This document shows positions 46,717 to 58,546 of a DNA stretch of 64,000 nucleotides, in pieces. Both the position numbers and the translations under genes were made by a program. Source of the DNA: Cryptomeria japonica (lineage: Eukaryota > Streptophyta > Pinopsida > Cupressales > Cupressaceae); contig NC_081413.1 of the NCBI RefSeq assembly GCF_030272615.1, positions 100,410,239-100,474,238 on the forward strand, in the 5' to 3' direction. How positions within the stretch are numbered: the stretch's first letter is position 1; the number at the start of each line of letters is the position of its first letter. The notes beneath the pieces are model-generated. The model saw only the letters and a program-made list of their open reading frames with translations, was not told where the DNA came from and did no database searches.

Positions 46717-49119
46717 ATGTCGGACATTAGTGTCCTATATGAAGATCCCATGCAAGATCCTACACAAAGGGGGCAACCTAGCAATCAAGATCAAAGCCAA
46801 AATCCGAACATGGTTAGCCAAGATGAACTCTCTCCGGAAGTGCAAACTTTCCTAGCAGACTCTTATAACCAAGAGATGATTGAAAAGTTCATCCCACACA
46901 ATCCTACTGCACTTCTAAAAACTCTCCTTGAAAATGGAGCTCAACTTCCCCCTGAATTTGATAGATCCGCTCTCAGCCAACAACCACAAGGAGACCTTGC
47001 TCCCACACAGAATGTTGCACCTGTTAGTCAAACTCAATCAATTGCAGCCCCATCAATCATCCAAACTCAATCAATGCCACCTGTGACACCTCCCACTATG
47101 GTCTCCATCCCACCTCCTTCCTCCTTACCATCTATACCACTATCAAATCTGATCTCATATATTCTCCAACACGCTTCTATACCACCTCCTTCCATTCAAC
47201 CACATATTTCTATTCCACAATCTTCGCTTCTTGTCAACAATGTCGCAAAATTTATCTGGGCTGTACTCAATCCTGTCACAATAGTTTGGGGACTGCAACT
47301 AACCATCACTCAAATCCCTGCGACATCAGTAATCACATCTCACGTTCTCGCCCCCTCACCATATCAATACATTGGTGGTGGTGCACCTTCCTTGACTCAA
47401 CCAATTCTTGGGGCAAATACGATTCATCATTATCAAAATCCACAACAAGACCTCATCAAGGAAATTCAAGACATGAAAAATATCATCAAGGACATGAAAG
47501 AAGGGAGTAATAAGAGGAAACCTTACTCGTTTGAGGAATTTTGTCCTTTCCCTTATGACCCATCTATATCAGTTGCACCCTACCCTCCAGGATTTGAGAT
47601 CCCTAAATTCACCAAGTATGAAGGCAAAGGAGACCCCTGCGATCATGTCTGAGAATTTCACATCTTATGTCAAGAAGTCTCCTATAGTGACCTATATCTT
47701 CGCAGACTCTTTCCCAAGAGTCTCACAGGAGATACCCTAGCATGGTTCTCATCTCTACCACGAGGCTCCATTGTCTCTTTTCTAGACTTGGCTGAGAAAT
47801 TTGTAGCTCACTATGCCTACAACATGGCTAATGAAGTTTCTATGATGGACCTATGTAACACAAAGCAAAGGCTCGGAGAGACTTTCACCAACTTCTTACA
47901 AAGATGGTGACATCTTATCAATAAAGTTTAGTGGGACATGCCAGAACAACATCAAATTGAATTATTTCAAAAGAACTTGGTACCTGAACTTTCAAGACCT
48001 CTGACATCTCAATGTATCAAATCCTTCCAAAAATTGACCGATAAGGGCCTCACCCTCGAATGTGTCTTGTTGGAGGAAGGAACCTTGAAACATTACCAAA
48101 AATTGACACAACGTTCTTCCTCTTATCATAATGACAAGCCAAAGTTTTGGTCTAAAAACAAAAATGTAGTCAACGATGGTGTAATTGATGCAAAGCGGAT
48201 CCAAACCGTGGCTTCTCCCCCAAAATCCACCACCAATAATCATCAATTCAACAATCAAAACAATTAAAATCAATCCCAAAAACCTCACAATAATGTCTTA
48301 GTCCAGGGACGACCACCCCGATCAAATAACATGACTCCAAGAGACTTCACTCCTCTTGCTGAGCCTATTGAAATAGTGTTTCAAAAACTTGTCCAAGCAG
48401 GTGCGGTGGTTTTTTCGATCACTCAGCCGTTTGACCCAAATCAACCCAAACCTAGACAGTATAATGAGAATGAGTATTGTGAGTATCATCGTATCAAGGG
48501 ACATGATACACGAAAGTGCATGAAGCTTAAAATCTACATACAATATCTCATTGATAGGGGTGAGATTGAAGTAGCAAATGCAAAACCTGGTAATAACAAT
48601 GACAAACTTAAAATGTAATAGGAACCCTTCCCGAAGCATGATAAAGGAAAAGGCTCATCATCTAACGTAGTGAGTTATGACTACACTAATCATATAACTG
48701 GCTTTGAATCTTTAGTAAGTCGCATTGAGCATGCAGATAACCATGTTAATGTCATAACTATCCAAGGAATTAATCCTCCCCCTCCCCAAAGTAGACCAAA
48801 TCCTGCTAAGATAGTCATTCAAGGCGCCATGACTTCCACCTCCCATCCCCAAAATGACTGCAATGTAACCACACACCGAGGTAAAGTCACCATCCAAGGA
48901 GTTCCTCCCCCACCAAACCCCCCGCCCATGTCTTCCACCCACCGATATGACCTCCTTGACCAACTTGGGAAGACCCCTGCACAAATTTCCATCCTAGAAC
49001 TTCTCAAGACTTCCCCTATACATAAGGAAATTTTGGAGCAAGCCCTCCTTGAGTCTCATGTTCCTGATAACATCAATGCTACTCAATTCCAAGCTCTCAT
49101 TGGAAACCTTGCTACCTAA
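46717..49119 (+). pseudogene. Gag of element A (Tat type)
   Basis: Frame 1 from ATG 46717 (MSDISVLYEDPMQD). A Pro/Gln/Ser-rich N-terminus is followed by FEEFCPFPYDPSISV and GFEIPKFTKYEGKGDP. The capsid-like core follows (LTGDTLAWFSSLPRGSI, FLDLAEKFVAHYAYN, NTKQRLGETFTNFLQRW), then a zinc-knuckle-like motif CEYHRIKGHDTRKC at 48478-48519 with KIYIQYLIDRGEI. The CX3H...GH-T--C form with IQ-LID-G is typical of Tat/Ogre gag. In-frame stops lie at 47650, near 47908, 47929 and 48265, and near 48616. It is probably translated with pol as one polyprotein. Confidence 0.88.
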
Positions 49120-50271
49120 CAACACCTTGTATTTACCTCCAAAGATGCTCCTGCAAATGAAGATCACAACAAACCTTTGCACATCGAAGCCTTTATCCAA
49201 AAGCACAAGGTCAAACGTATTTTGATAGACGATGGATCCAGACTTAATCTATGTACATACAAGTTAATAAAACAATTGGGACTTTCTAAGGACCTAGTAC
49301 ACACATCAGGAATGATCACAATAAAAGCATATGATGATGCGGAAAGAGTTTCGAAGGGCATGATCACCTTACCTCTTCAAGTGGGCCCTATTACAATTGA
49401 AACCCCTTGCCAAGTACTAGATCTTGATCTCCCCTATAACATTCTCCTCGGTCGGTCATGGATTCACTCCTTACAGGCTGTACCCTCCACCTATCACCAA
49501 TGCATCAAATTCCCCTTCAATGGAAAAGAGATCACTATCAAAGGTGATCCACAACCTTTTCAATATTGTAAACTCTTGGAGGGGAAGCATCCATATCATT
49601 GCCCACTAAATAGACCTTCGCCAACACCTCCATCTGACACATCAAATGTTGCCTCCACTTCATCCCAACTAGATACTCAAATCAAGATCTTGGACAATGG
49701 CTATGGAGAATACAAATTGGAGGACATCTTATTAATAGACAACCTCCCCCTGTCTCCTAAGTCATTTGGAAAACCGAAAGAACTCAAAAAAGACCTGACA
49801 CTAGTCATACAATGCCAAAATACCACCTTCCAGCAATGGGGCCCACTTGATGAGGAGAGCCTTGAAGCAAATGTCTCCTCATGGTTGTACTAGGAAGAAG
49901 ATGAAGATCTAGCAAAAATATCCAAAAAAATGTACCCAAAAGAATCAGCTATAGCCAAAAAAATGGGTTACAAAGGACACGGCTTGGGACCAGAGGAGAA
50001 AGGAAGAAAAGCACCCATAAATCCTATCTCCTAGAAGTACAACAGAGGCTTGGGGTATACCCTAGTGCCTAAGATTACTATTGTTGGTGCCCCTTCTAGT
50101 CCTTCTTTGGATATCGAAAGCACCGACGAAGAGGAGTTCCACGAAATGCCTTATGAATATGAAAATGATATCTTCTTTGACTCTCATGTCAAAACCATCA
50201 CCCCCATAACCACTCCCCCTTCACATGAGCTACATCTTGTCCATCCTAAACTCATAGACTGGGGTCAATGA
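49120..50271 (+). pseudogene. Protease and G-patch region of element A
   Basis: Same frame as gag. The aspartic protease has RILIDDGSRLNLCT (active site IDDGS at 49225-49239, a usual Tat variant of D-S/T-G), QVGPITIETPCQVLDLDLPYN and ILLGRSWIH. After a TAG at 49891 the frame continues with IAKKMGYKGHGLGPEEKGRK (about 49948-50010), a G-patch motif, and RGLGYTLVPK. G-patch domains bind nucleic acid and help RNA or helicase contacts. A second TAG follows at about 50032. An acidic linker (STDEEEFHEMPYEYEND) leads to RT. Confidence 0.82.
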
Positions 50272-51890
50272 GACAAATCCACTTTAGACATCTACGCCAA
50301 TGATAATGCTCTCATTACTCTCCTGACGGTGCAAAATCTGAAAGATTGTAACATAATAGAGGGTATTCAACTACACGAAAAGGGATACTTTGGTAGTCAG
50401 GTCAATGCCCTTAGTCGCAAAAAAGATAATCAAATCAAAAAACATGATTCCCTAGGTGAAAACCTCTTTGAGGCACCTTTGGATGAGAAAAAAATAAAAA
50501 CAAAGGGTGTATCCGAAAGTGAAAACCTGGAAAAGGCACTTGACGATGAGGGACTTGACCTCCCTACCATTGGTTACCTTCCATATGACAGATCAAATTT
50601 GCTGATAGAAGAAATAGACAAAATCAACATGGGCACTGAAGTCACTCTGAAAAATGTGCACATTGCCAAGTCCCTCATAAAAAAAGAGAAACAAGATTTC
50701 ATCAACTTCCTTACAGAGGTAAAAATCAATTTTGCATGGTCCTATGATGATATGCCAGGGTTGGATCCTGCCTTGGTGGTTCACAATCTCGCTGTCCGCC
50801 CAGACGCAAAACCTGTAAAACAAAAATTGTGCAAAATGCACCCACATATTGCACTCCCAGTCAAGGTGGAACATCAAAAGATGTTAGACACAAAATTCAT
50901 CAAACCAATAGACTACGCTGAATGGGTCTCCAACATTGTACTTGTTGGCAAATCCACTAGGGGCATCCACATCTACATAGATTTCCTAGATCTAAATAGA
51001 GCTTGTCCTAAAGATGATTTCCTGCTCCCCAATATAGATATGATTGTGGACCTTACAACAGGACATGAGATGCTGTCACTTATGGATGGATTTTCTGGAC
51101 ACAACCAAATCAGGATTGTAGACGAGGATCAACATAAAACAACATTCACAACACCATGGGGGACTTTTTGTTACCGAGTCATGCCTTTTGGCCTAAGAAA
51201 TGTGAGAGCTACATATCAACGTGCCATGACAATAATTTTTCATGACCTTTTGGACAAAATTATGGAGGACTATGTGGATGATCTGCTAGGCAAATCTAAG
51301 ACAAGACAAGAACACATCCCTATTCTGAAGGAGATCTTTGAAAGATTGGAAAAATATAAACTACACCTGAATCCCAAAAAGTGTGTGTTTGGAGTCACAT
51401 CGGGAAAACTATTAGGATTCATTGTTTCCTACAGAGGCATCGAGGTCGATCCTGCAAAGGTAAAAGCTATCATGGAAATGCCTCCACCAAAAACTCTCAG
51501 ACAACTGCGCAGTCTCCAAGGGAAACTCCAATCTATTAGACATTTTATTTCACAGCTAGCAAATAAGTGCCATCCATTTGCACACCTGTTGTGCAAGGAC
51601 ACAAAATTCAAATGGGACTGCTTATGTCAAAAGGCCTTTGAGAAACTAAAAGAATATCTAGCATCACCTCCAGTGTTGACACCTCCTACTCCTAGAAAAC
51701 CCCTTATTTTGTACATATGTGCTACCGCAGTGGCATTGGGGGCATTACTGGCACAAACAGATGATCAAGGAAAGGAACATTCCATTTAATACATCAGTTG
51801 GACACTAGTAGGGCATGAACTCAATTATACCCCCATTGAAAGAGCATGCTTGGCATAGGTGTTTAGCACATAGAAGCTCCGACACTATAT
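50272..51890 (+). pseudogene. Reverse transcriptase and adjoining RNase H of element A
   Basis: Frame 1. RT motifs: INFAWSYDDMPGLDP, IHIYIDFLDLNRACPKDDF, LSLMDGFSGHNQI, TTPWGTFCYRVMPFGLRN, and catalytic YVDD at 51271-51282 (MEDYVDDLLGKS), then LGFIVSYRGIEVDPAKVKAI. The RNase H that follows RT (ILYICATAVALGALLAQTDD, YTPIERACLA) lacks the first catalytic Asp, as is usual in Tat elements where this domain is degenerate. The sense frame shifts from 1 to 0 near 51890. Confidence 0.9.
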
Positions 51891-52520
51891 GCTAAGATTA
51901 ATCCACTTAAATATCTCTGGTCAAAAGTTGCTCTCAGTGGCATAACTGCTAAATGGGTCATGCTCTTAAGAGAGTTTGACATTGAATATGTGGATAGAAA
52001 GACAATCAAGGGACAAGTCATCACAGACTAGTTGGCAGACACTCCACTCCCAGGTGACCATCCTATTCTCACAGAATTACCGGATGAGTTCATTATGACA
52101 GTTACCACATCCTCCACATGGCGATTGTACTTTCATGTCTCTTGCACCCAAAATGGATTGGGGGCAGGAATATTATTGATCACACCTCAAGGAGATGGCA
52201 TCCCAAAGTCATACAAGATAGCCTTTGCATGTACTAACAACATTACAGAATATGAGACACTCATCATAGGTTTGCGCTTGGCTATCCACTGGAAAATAAA
52301 GGAATTACAAGTCTATGGTGATTCCCAACTTGTCATAAAACAAGTCAATGATGAGTACCAGACAAAAGATGATAAACTCCTTCCCTATCATACCATGGTT
52401 GAATATCTTAAGAAACACTTCACGACAATCAAGTTTGATCAAATCCCCCAAACAAACAACAGGGTTGCAGATGCAATGACCACCATTGGCTCCATCCTTT
52501 AGATGCCAGCACACACTCAG
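51891..52520 (+). pseudogene. Second (archaeal-type) RNase H of element A
   Basis: Frame 0. The tether AKWVMLLREFDIEYVDRK leads to WRLYFHVSCTQNGLGAGIL, NITEYETLIIGLRLA, QVYGDSQLVIKQVNDEYQ and NNRVADAMTT. This is the additional aRNH domain known from Tat elements, between RT-RNase H and integrase. The expected FDGS is FHVS here, so the first catalytic Asp is His; the Glu (TEYE) and second Asp (YGDS) remain. Confidence 0.82.
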
Positions 52521-53870
52521 AAGTGTGAGTTCTTGGTTGAGAAACTATGTATACCGACATACGACCTACCAGAGTCTAAAATGGTGTGTGTACTCGTTGG
52601 TCCCGAGTCCCCTTGGTACCAAGAAACCTTCACTTTCTTAAAAGACAACACCATTCCCCCACATCTCACCAAAACCCAATAACAAACATTCATTTTCCGA
52701 TGTGCTCGTTACACCATCCTTGGAGACACCCTATTCAGAAGGCATTTTGATGGTTCTCTCCTAAGGTGTTTAGATAAACAAGAGGCGGAATGGGCATTAC
52801 ATGATGTACATGAGGGCATCTATGGGGCACACTCAAGTGGGCTCACCTTGGCTAAAAAGATTCTAAGAACAAGATATTATTGGCCTAAAATGGAAGTAGA
52901 TGCATATAACTATGTGAAGAAATGCATCCCTTGCCAGCAACATGATGACAAGATTCATGCACCATCACAAGAATTGCAGCCATTCATTACGCCATGGCCC
53001 TTCTCATAGTGGGGGCTCGATCTCATTGGGAAAATCCACCCTTCATCCTCCAATGAACATAAATTCATTATCACCGCCACCGAGTATTTCACCAAGTGGG
53101 TAGAGGCTATCCCTCTTACTTTTACCACTGGTAAGCAAATATCCAAATTCATCCTGAACTACCTGATCTGCCGATATGACATTCCAAAATTTATTATCAT
53201 AGATAATGGCAGACAATTTAAAAACCGAGATGTCAAAGAACTCTGCCAAAAATTCAACATCTAACATCGCTTCTCCACCCCATATTACCCCCAAGGCAAT
53301 GGTCAAGCTGAGGCTTCTAATAAAACCCTAATCAAAATCCTCAAAAAGATAGTCAATGAAGCTAGCCATGATTGGCACCTCCAGCTCCATCCTGCTTTGT
53401 GGGCATATCGCACCTCCATCTGCACCCCCACAGGTGCCACCCCTTATTCCTTGGTTTTTGGCTCCGAAGCCATCCTTCCCCTTGAGATCGAGATCCCCTC
53501 TCTAAGGGTATCGCTGCAAAATATCCTACCAGACAAGGAATACATAATTGCCCGCTTACAAGAGCTAAAATTGTTAGATGAAAGGTGCCTCAAGGCCTTG
53601 AATCATCTCTGGGTATATCAAACCCGTTTGTGCATGAGTTATCACAAAAAAGTTAGAACTCGGGAATTACAAATTGGTGATCTTGTCCTCATGGATAATC
53701 AAAAAAACCTACAAGAAAGAGAAAAGAAAGCCAAGTTCGAGCCTAACTGGCTTGGACCATATGTAATCACAACAAAATATAGATCATGAGCTTATCAGTT
53801 GGCTACTCCTGAACGCGATCCTTTGGATGATCCAATGAATATCATGCACCTCAAAAGATTTTATGCCTAG
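52521..53870 (+). pseudogene. Integrase of element A
   Basis: Frame 0. HHCC zinc finger (HEGIYGAHSSGLTLAKKIL, YYWPKMEVDAYNYVKKC, CQQHDDKIH), then the catalytic core with D near 53019 (WGLDLIGKI), D near 53212 (IIDNGRQF) and E at 53310 (GQAEASNKTLIKILK). C-terminal part WAYRTSICTPTGATPYSLVFG, LQIGDLVLMDN, FEPNWLGPYVI and HLKRFYA, with stop at 53868. Extra stops at WPFS-stop-WGLD and FNI-stop-HRFS. No chromodomain, as in Tat. Confidence 0.9.
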
Positions 53871-55560
53871 CCCTCAAAAAGTCTTAAATTGTCAAAAAAT
53901 AAAAAATAAATAAAAAATAAAAGTAAAAAAAAATAAAAATGAGAAAAAGATCCTGAAAAAAGCGTCACTTTGGTGAAAACCTGGCAAACAGGCGCCTTGT
54001 GACACAAAAAAAAAAAAAAAGAAAAGAAAAGAAAAAAATAATTCGTCCATCAGTGAAAACCACTTTGTGGCACTATGGACAAGTACCTTGGTGAAAATCT
54101 CCATGCAGGCACCAAGGTAAATAACTGGATCCATTGTCTATCAAGTCGACATTGCAAAAACACCCTCCATCCACTCCACCCATTTGTAGCATTCCTTCCC
54201 TTCCACCTCCCAATAAAACACGCGTATGATGATGAGTCTTTGCCTGAGTCATGAATAAGGAATGTCCCATTAAATTGAGCTTTGGTGCCTCTGTGTGAAT
54301 TTCAAGAAGTCTTGAGAACAATCCTAAGTCCACAAGTCAATCTTTAAAACCATAGGATCACTTGTCTAATCCAAAAGTCCACTTTGCCCTAGGGATGAAT
54401 CCTTCCCTCATCTGGCAACCTAATCCTCCATCCTAATCCTACTCTTGGCAAGAGGTATCAAGTCGGTCACGAATGAGTGACTTGTTTGACTTATTGGATT
54501 TTTCATTTAGACTTGCATCTTTTTCCCTAGGACTACAGCTATCCACAACTACTTGGATTTGCCATATCCAGGTATGCTACAATAGTTGCATACTGGGGCA
54601 TATTTTCATAGCATGGCATATTTTGGATTTCTCTTGTATAAACTGACAACCTGGTACTAGTGTTTATCAACACTTACCTTCTCGTGTACAAGATGTATCA
54701 GTGTGTTTGAGGGTTTCCTTGCACATACCCACAACTTTGTAGTAGTGTTTCTCAACACTTGCATAGCTGTGTGCAAGGAATTCCCGCTTGTCTGAGAGTT
54801 AGTCCACGCCTTGGGTTTCTCATGGCACCCTGATTTCTATAATCACTGGTACAAGTCACCCAAGGCAATATCAAACTAGGTTGGCTCTCCACATTTTTTG
54901 TGCATAAAATTTCACCATCATTTCATAAAATCCTAAGCTCAATAATCCCATGGAGTCCTCAATTTCCTCCATTTCCCATTTATTCCATATTCTTCTATTT
55001 TTTTTCTATCTAAGAACATTTTATTATTATTGGCATATTCCCTCTTTATTATTCATTCACATCATATAGATTGCATTACTTATTTCAATTAGTTAGTCAT
55101 TTTCCACAAAACATATATCACATAGGTTGCACTTAGGTTGCATCACATAAATAAAAGATACTTATTCATCCATGTAACATTACATTTAGATTGCATCATA
55201 AATCATTTTACATCTACGAATCCATCACACATTTGTATATATGCACATCAAAAAGCATAAGTCATTCATCCTGCATCCAAAAATTTGTCAGCAACGCATC
55301 ACAAACATACATGTATCAACATCCACTGTGCATCACAAATAGGTCAGCACAACATATCCATAATTGCATCCATATATTGCATCACAAGAAAAACAAAGAG
55401 AGTCCATCATAATAAAAAGTACACATCATCATCAAATTATGTATATATATATATAAAGAGGTAAATGTGTCAGTCATAAAACAATGATCACCCCCAAGGG
55501 TCAAAATATGATACACAAGCAAAAAAAGGAGCTATCTCTCCCCTCCTATCTCTCCCCCCC
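53871..55560 (+). other. 3' non-coding region of element A between pol and the antisense ORF
   Basis: Begins with an A-rich low-complexity stretch (53890-54040). GGTGAAAACC occurs at 53972-53981 with a diverged copy AGTGAAAACC near 54052, and the motif recurs in B at 61981. The hairpin AGTGTT-loop-AACACT occurs at 54659-54674 and 54744-54759, and once in B (63276-63291). The segment 54380-54900 is shared with B. No supportable ORF. Confidence 0.65.
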
Positions 55561-55561
55561 T

Positions 55562-57631
55562 CTATTGTACCTCCTCTGCCGCTAGATCCTCCTGCCTCCC
55601 CCCTATCGGCGGTCGAAATCTCACTGATCCCCATGTCTGCTGACTCTGAGATGACCGCTGACTATGCGTCCTATAAGACCACACACTCCCAGTGTATGAG
55701 GCTACTCGTTGTGCTATAGGTAGTGCTCCATGGTACAACCCCCTATAGTACTCTGCCTCTCTGGCTGCCCTCTCTGCCCTCTCTCGCTGCTTCATACTAT
55801 CATTAAATATTTGCGCCAGTCCTGCAGGAACCAATGCCGAGCGGGCTGCAACCCTCTCCCCCCGCAGCCGTGTCATGTCCACCTCTGCCCTATGTGCCCT
55901 AGCCTCAAGCCCTACTAGATCGACATCCTATCAGTGAATGACATCCTGTAGTCCTGCTATGGCTATCCCTATCTGGGCCTCCTCCAAGATCCTCTTTGAC
56001 TCCTCCCTCTCCTCCCTCAAGGCATCCACCTCTGTCCTAGTAGTATGGAGACTCTCTGTCAAATCAGCTATCTCCTGTGTCAACCGCTCCACCTCTGCCT
56101 CCATGCTCTCCCTCTGAACCCTCTCTACCTGTAGCTCATCCTCCACAGAATGAAGCCTCACCTAATAACTATCCTGCTCCTACTATAAATGGTCAAAATC
56201 AGCCTGTGTCACTCCTCCCCTCCCCTTCTCCTGTGCCTCAGGAATATCCATAGGTACAACCTCCCCTCTATCGCCAACTACGGCCTCCACAACCTCTTTC
56301 ATTGGGGCATCCTCTCCCTCTCCCTCTCCCTCCTCTAGATCCCTCCTCCATACCACCTGGACTCTCCTCTATTTTTTGCCGACAACATGTCCTACGCCAA
56401 CCACAACTCTCTCTCCTGGGCCATCATCCTCCCCACCCACCACCTGATCAACCCCTAGTTGCAACTCCTCATCCTCCAACACCCCAGGAATGGTAAGTCA
56501 CACTGGCAAGTGCCCCTCCCACCAGCTCCTATATCCACCTGTCGTCCCTGGATCCTCCCCTGCCCCCATCTGCTCATCCTAGACCAAGTGAAATGCTATC
56601 TGGAAGCTAGTCTGGCCCTCCAAGGGACTCGCTGTAGGGCCCCAATACCCCACCTCCCATGTAATCCGGGGATACACTGGAATATCTCCCACTATATCGT
56701 GTACCTGCCCAAGCTGTCGGGCCACCCTGAATGGAGCATAGTACTCCATGATATATACAGATCTCCCAAATATCCACATCTCGACTCCCGCCAAGTGCAG
56801 CTACCAGTCATCCCTCCACCTCTCACATCCAAAAAATGGTCTCCATGTGAACTGTGTCAGCTCATCCAAAATCCTCCTCCAGAACCATATGGACGTTGTC
56901 TGCGTATAATGCAACAATCCCCTGTATCTGTCCACAAATAGCTGTCAGGGCTGTCTATCCTGTACCCCCAATAGCCAAGTCATTGCAATATGCTCCCACG
57001 CCCAGATGTGTCGAAGTGTGACCCCAATAGATAAACTAGCGTACTCTCTGTAGACCACTAGATGCATATCATGACATAGCTGGGCTAGCATCATTGCGCC
57101 CCATGCATACTGCTGACCATCATGCAACCTGAAGTATAAACACCTACTCCATCCTAGAGGAAATCCATGTCCGCCGAAATCTGGAATGATCTGCCCACTC
57201 AGGAATCCACAAATAACCAAAACCGATCGAGGAATCTGTCGAACACCCATCACCCGGCCCAAATGCATGGTACTCCTATCTAACATCCGTGGCATCTCTT
57301 ACTCGCACACCTCCCATAGATAAAAATCTGATGCATCTAATTGATACTCAGGGATAACACCATGAACGGGGATCTTGAAGATCCTCCAAACATCCAATAG
57401 AGTAACCGTGGCCTCTCCAGTCGACAAATGAAAGGTGTTATACTGACTATCCCACCTCTCCACTGGCACCATAATCATAGCAGTATGCACCCATATCCTC
57501 GACCACCTGCCTACATAATGAAATCCCAGCGTAGCTAGTACCTCGAGCTCATCGCGGCCTAACTCACTATACAGGCTCATCGTAGTAGGCCAATGCTCTC
57601 TCGAAGCCAACGGCCCCATCTCCACCTGCAT
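55562..57631 (-). pseudogene. Antisense ORF of element A: plant mobile domain protein with coiled-coil tail
   Basis: 690 codons on the minus strand from ATG 57631 to 55562, all in one frame with about seven stops and no frameshift. PMD pattern: VLATLGFHYVGRW, VPVERWDSQYNTFHLSTGEA, TVTLLDVWRIFKIPVHG, then ICGFLSGQIIPDF, QQYAWGAMMLAQLCHDM, WAWEHIAMTWL and RRILDELTQFTWRPF. An acidic/Gly linker (EEGEGEGEDAP) follows, then a coiled coil (56161-55931) and an Arg-rich tail. PMD proteins (MAIN/MAIL type) act in genome stability and silencing in plants, and PMDs also occur in transposons. A function for this copy is inference only. Confidence 0.85.
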
Positions 57632-58531
57632 TCATCAGACCAAATCATTACTTCCATGCCCCAAAATCCTCTTCTGACCTCCAGAATCAACCATACCCTC
57701 CCCCTATTCCACAATTTTAAGCAAAAACTTCATTTCCCCCCTCCTAAGTGCACACGCTAATCTACGAAGGGCTCGCGCCAAAACCATGACGCTCGCGCCA
57801 ACAAAGAGTCCTACCCCTATTCAGGCCCCTTACTAGATTCATCAATGCGAGCGCCCGCGTAACCCCTTGGGTGCCCACGTTGAAGCGCGAGCACCCGCGT
57901 CAAAGTATGACCGCCTGCGCTGATTCCCCCCCATCCACCCAAAAACCTCTATTCTTCCTGACCCTACTGTGAGTGCCCACGCTAATGGCTACCGCTTGTG
58001 CTAACCTAGGGGCACGCGTGCTGAAACAATGATCAATGTGTGCCCCTCACCTAACCTAGACCCCTATTTCTAGCCATAATTTTTACCCAAAATCAAAAAT
58101 TCCAAGAGGGATAGTCCTACTCACCGGTGGTCCATAGCTAGTCGGTCGATCGAATCGTTGGATCCTCTCGACGTGATGATCATGAACTAGAATGCAGTCT
58201 ATCTCTCCTCTTCTTCTTCACTCTGTGTGGTTCCAAGGATTGTGTGTAACAATGACTCCTTATTAGGCCCATTGTACCTTATATGGGCCCCCATGAGGCC
58301 CCATTCTCCTCCACGGTCTCGCATCTTCTATTCTTCCTTCCAAATTTTCTATGTCTACTTCATATTTCTTCCTTACTTATCTCTTCCTCCCAAATTCTTC
58401 GTCCTTTATTTTTGAAATTTTTCATCTTTTTTCCGAAAAAATTCTTGAGGGGGCATACACCTCCCACACTTTATGCTGGGGCATCTTATTCTTCTTCTAT
58501 CTTTTACTCATCACCAAATTTGCCGCTGCGT
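57632..58531 (-). other. Region upstream of the antisense ORF with CG-rich repeats
   Basis: 57760-58030 holds repeated GCTCGCGCCA, GCGAGC(G/A)CCCGCGT and related motifs, far more CG-rich than its surroundings and similar to motifs in A's own 5' leader (44297-44660). The part 58120-58180 resembles 745-800 of element J. This would be the promoter side of the antisense ORF, but no TATA box is obvious. The small sense ORFs at 58227-58588 are not supported. Confidence 0.55.
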
Positions 58532-58546
58532 AAAAGAGGGGCAAAA
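58532..58546 (+). other. Polypurine tract of element A
   Basis: AAAAGAGGGGCAAAA directly before the 3' LTR TG. Confidence 0.85.
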
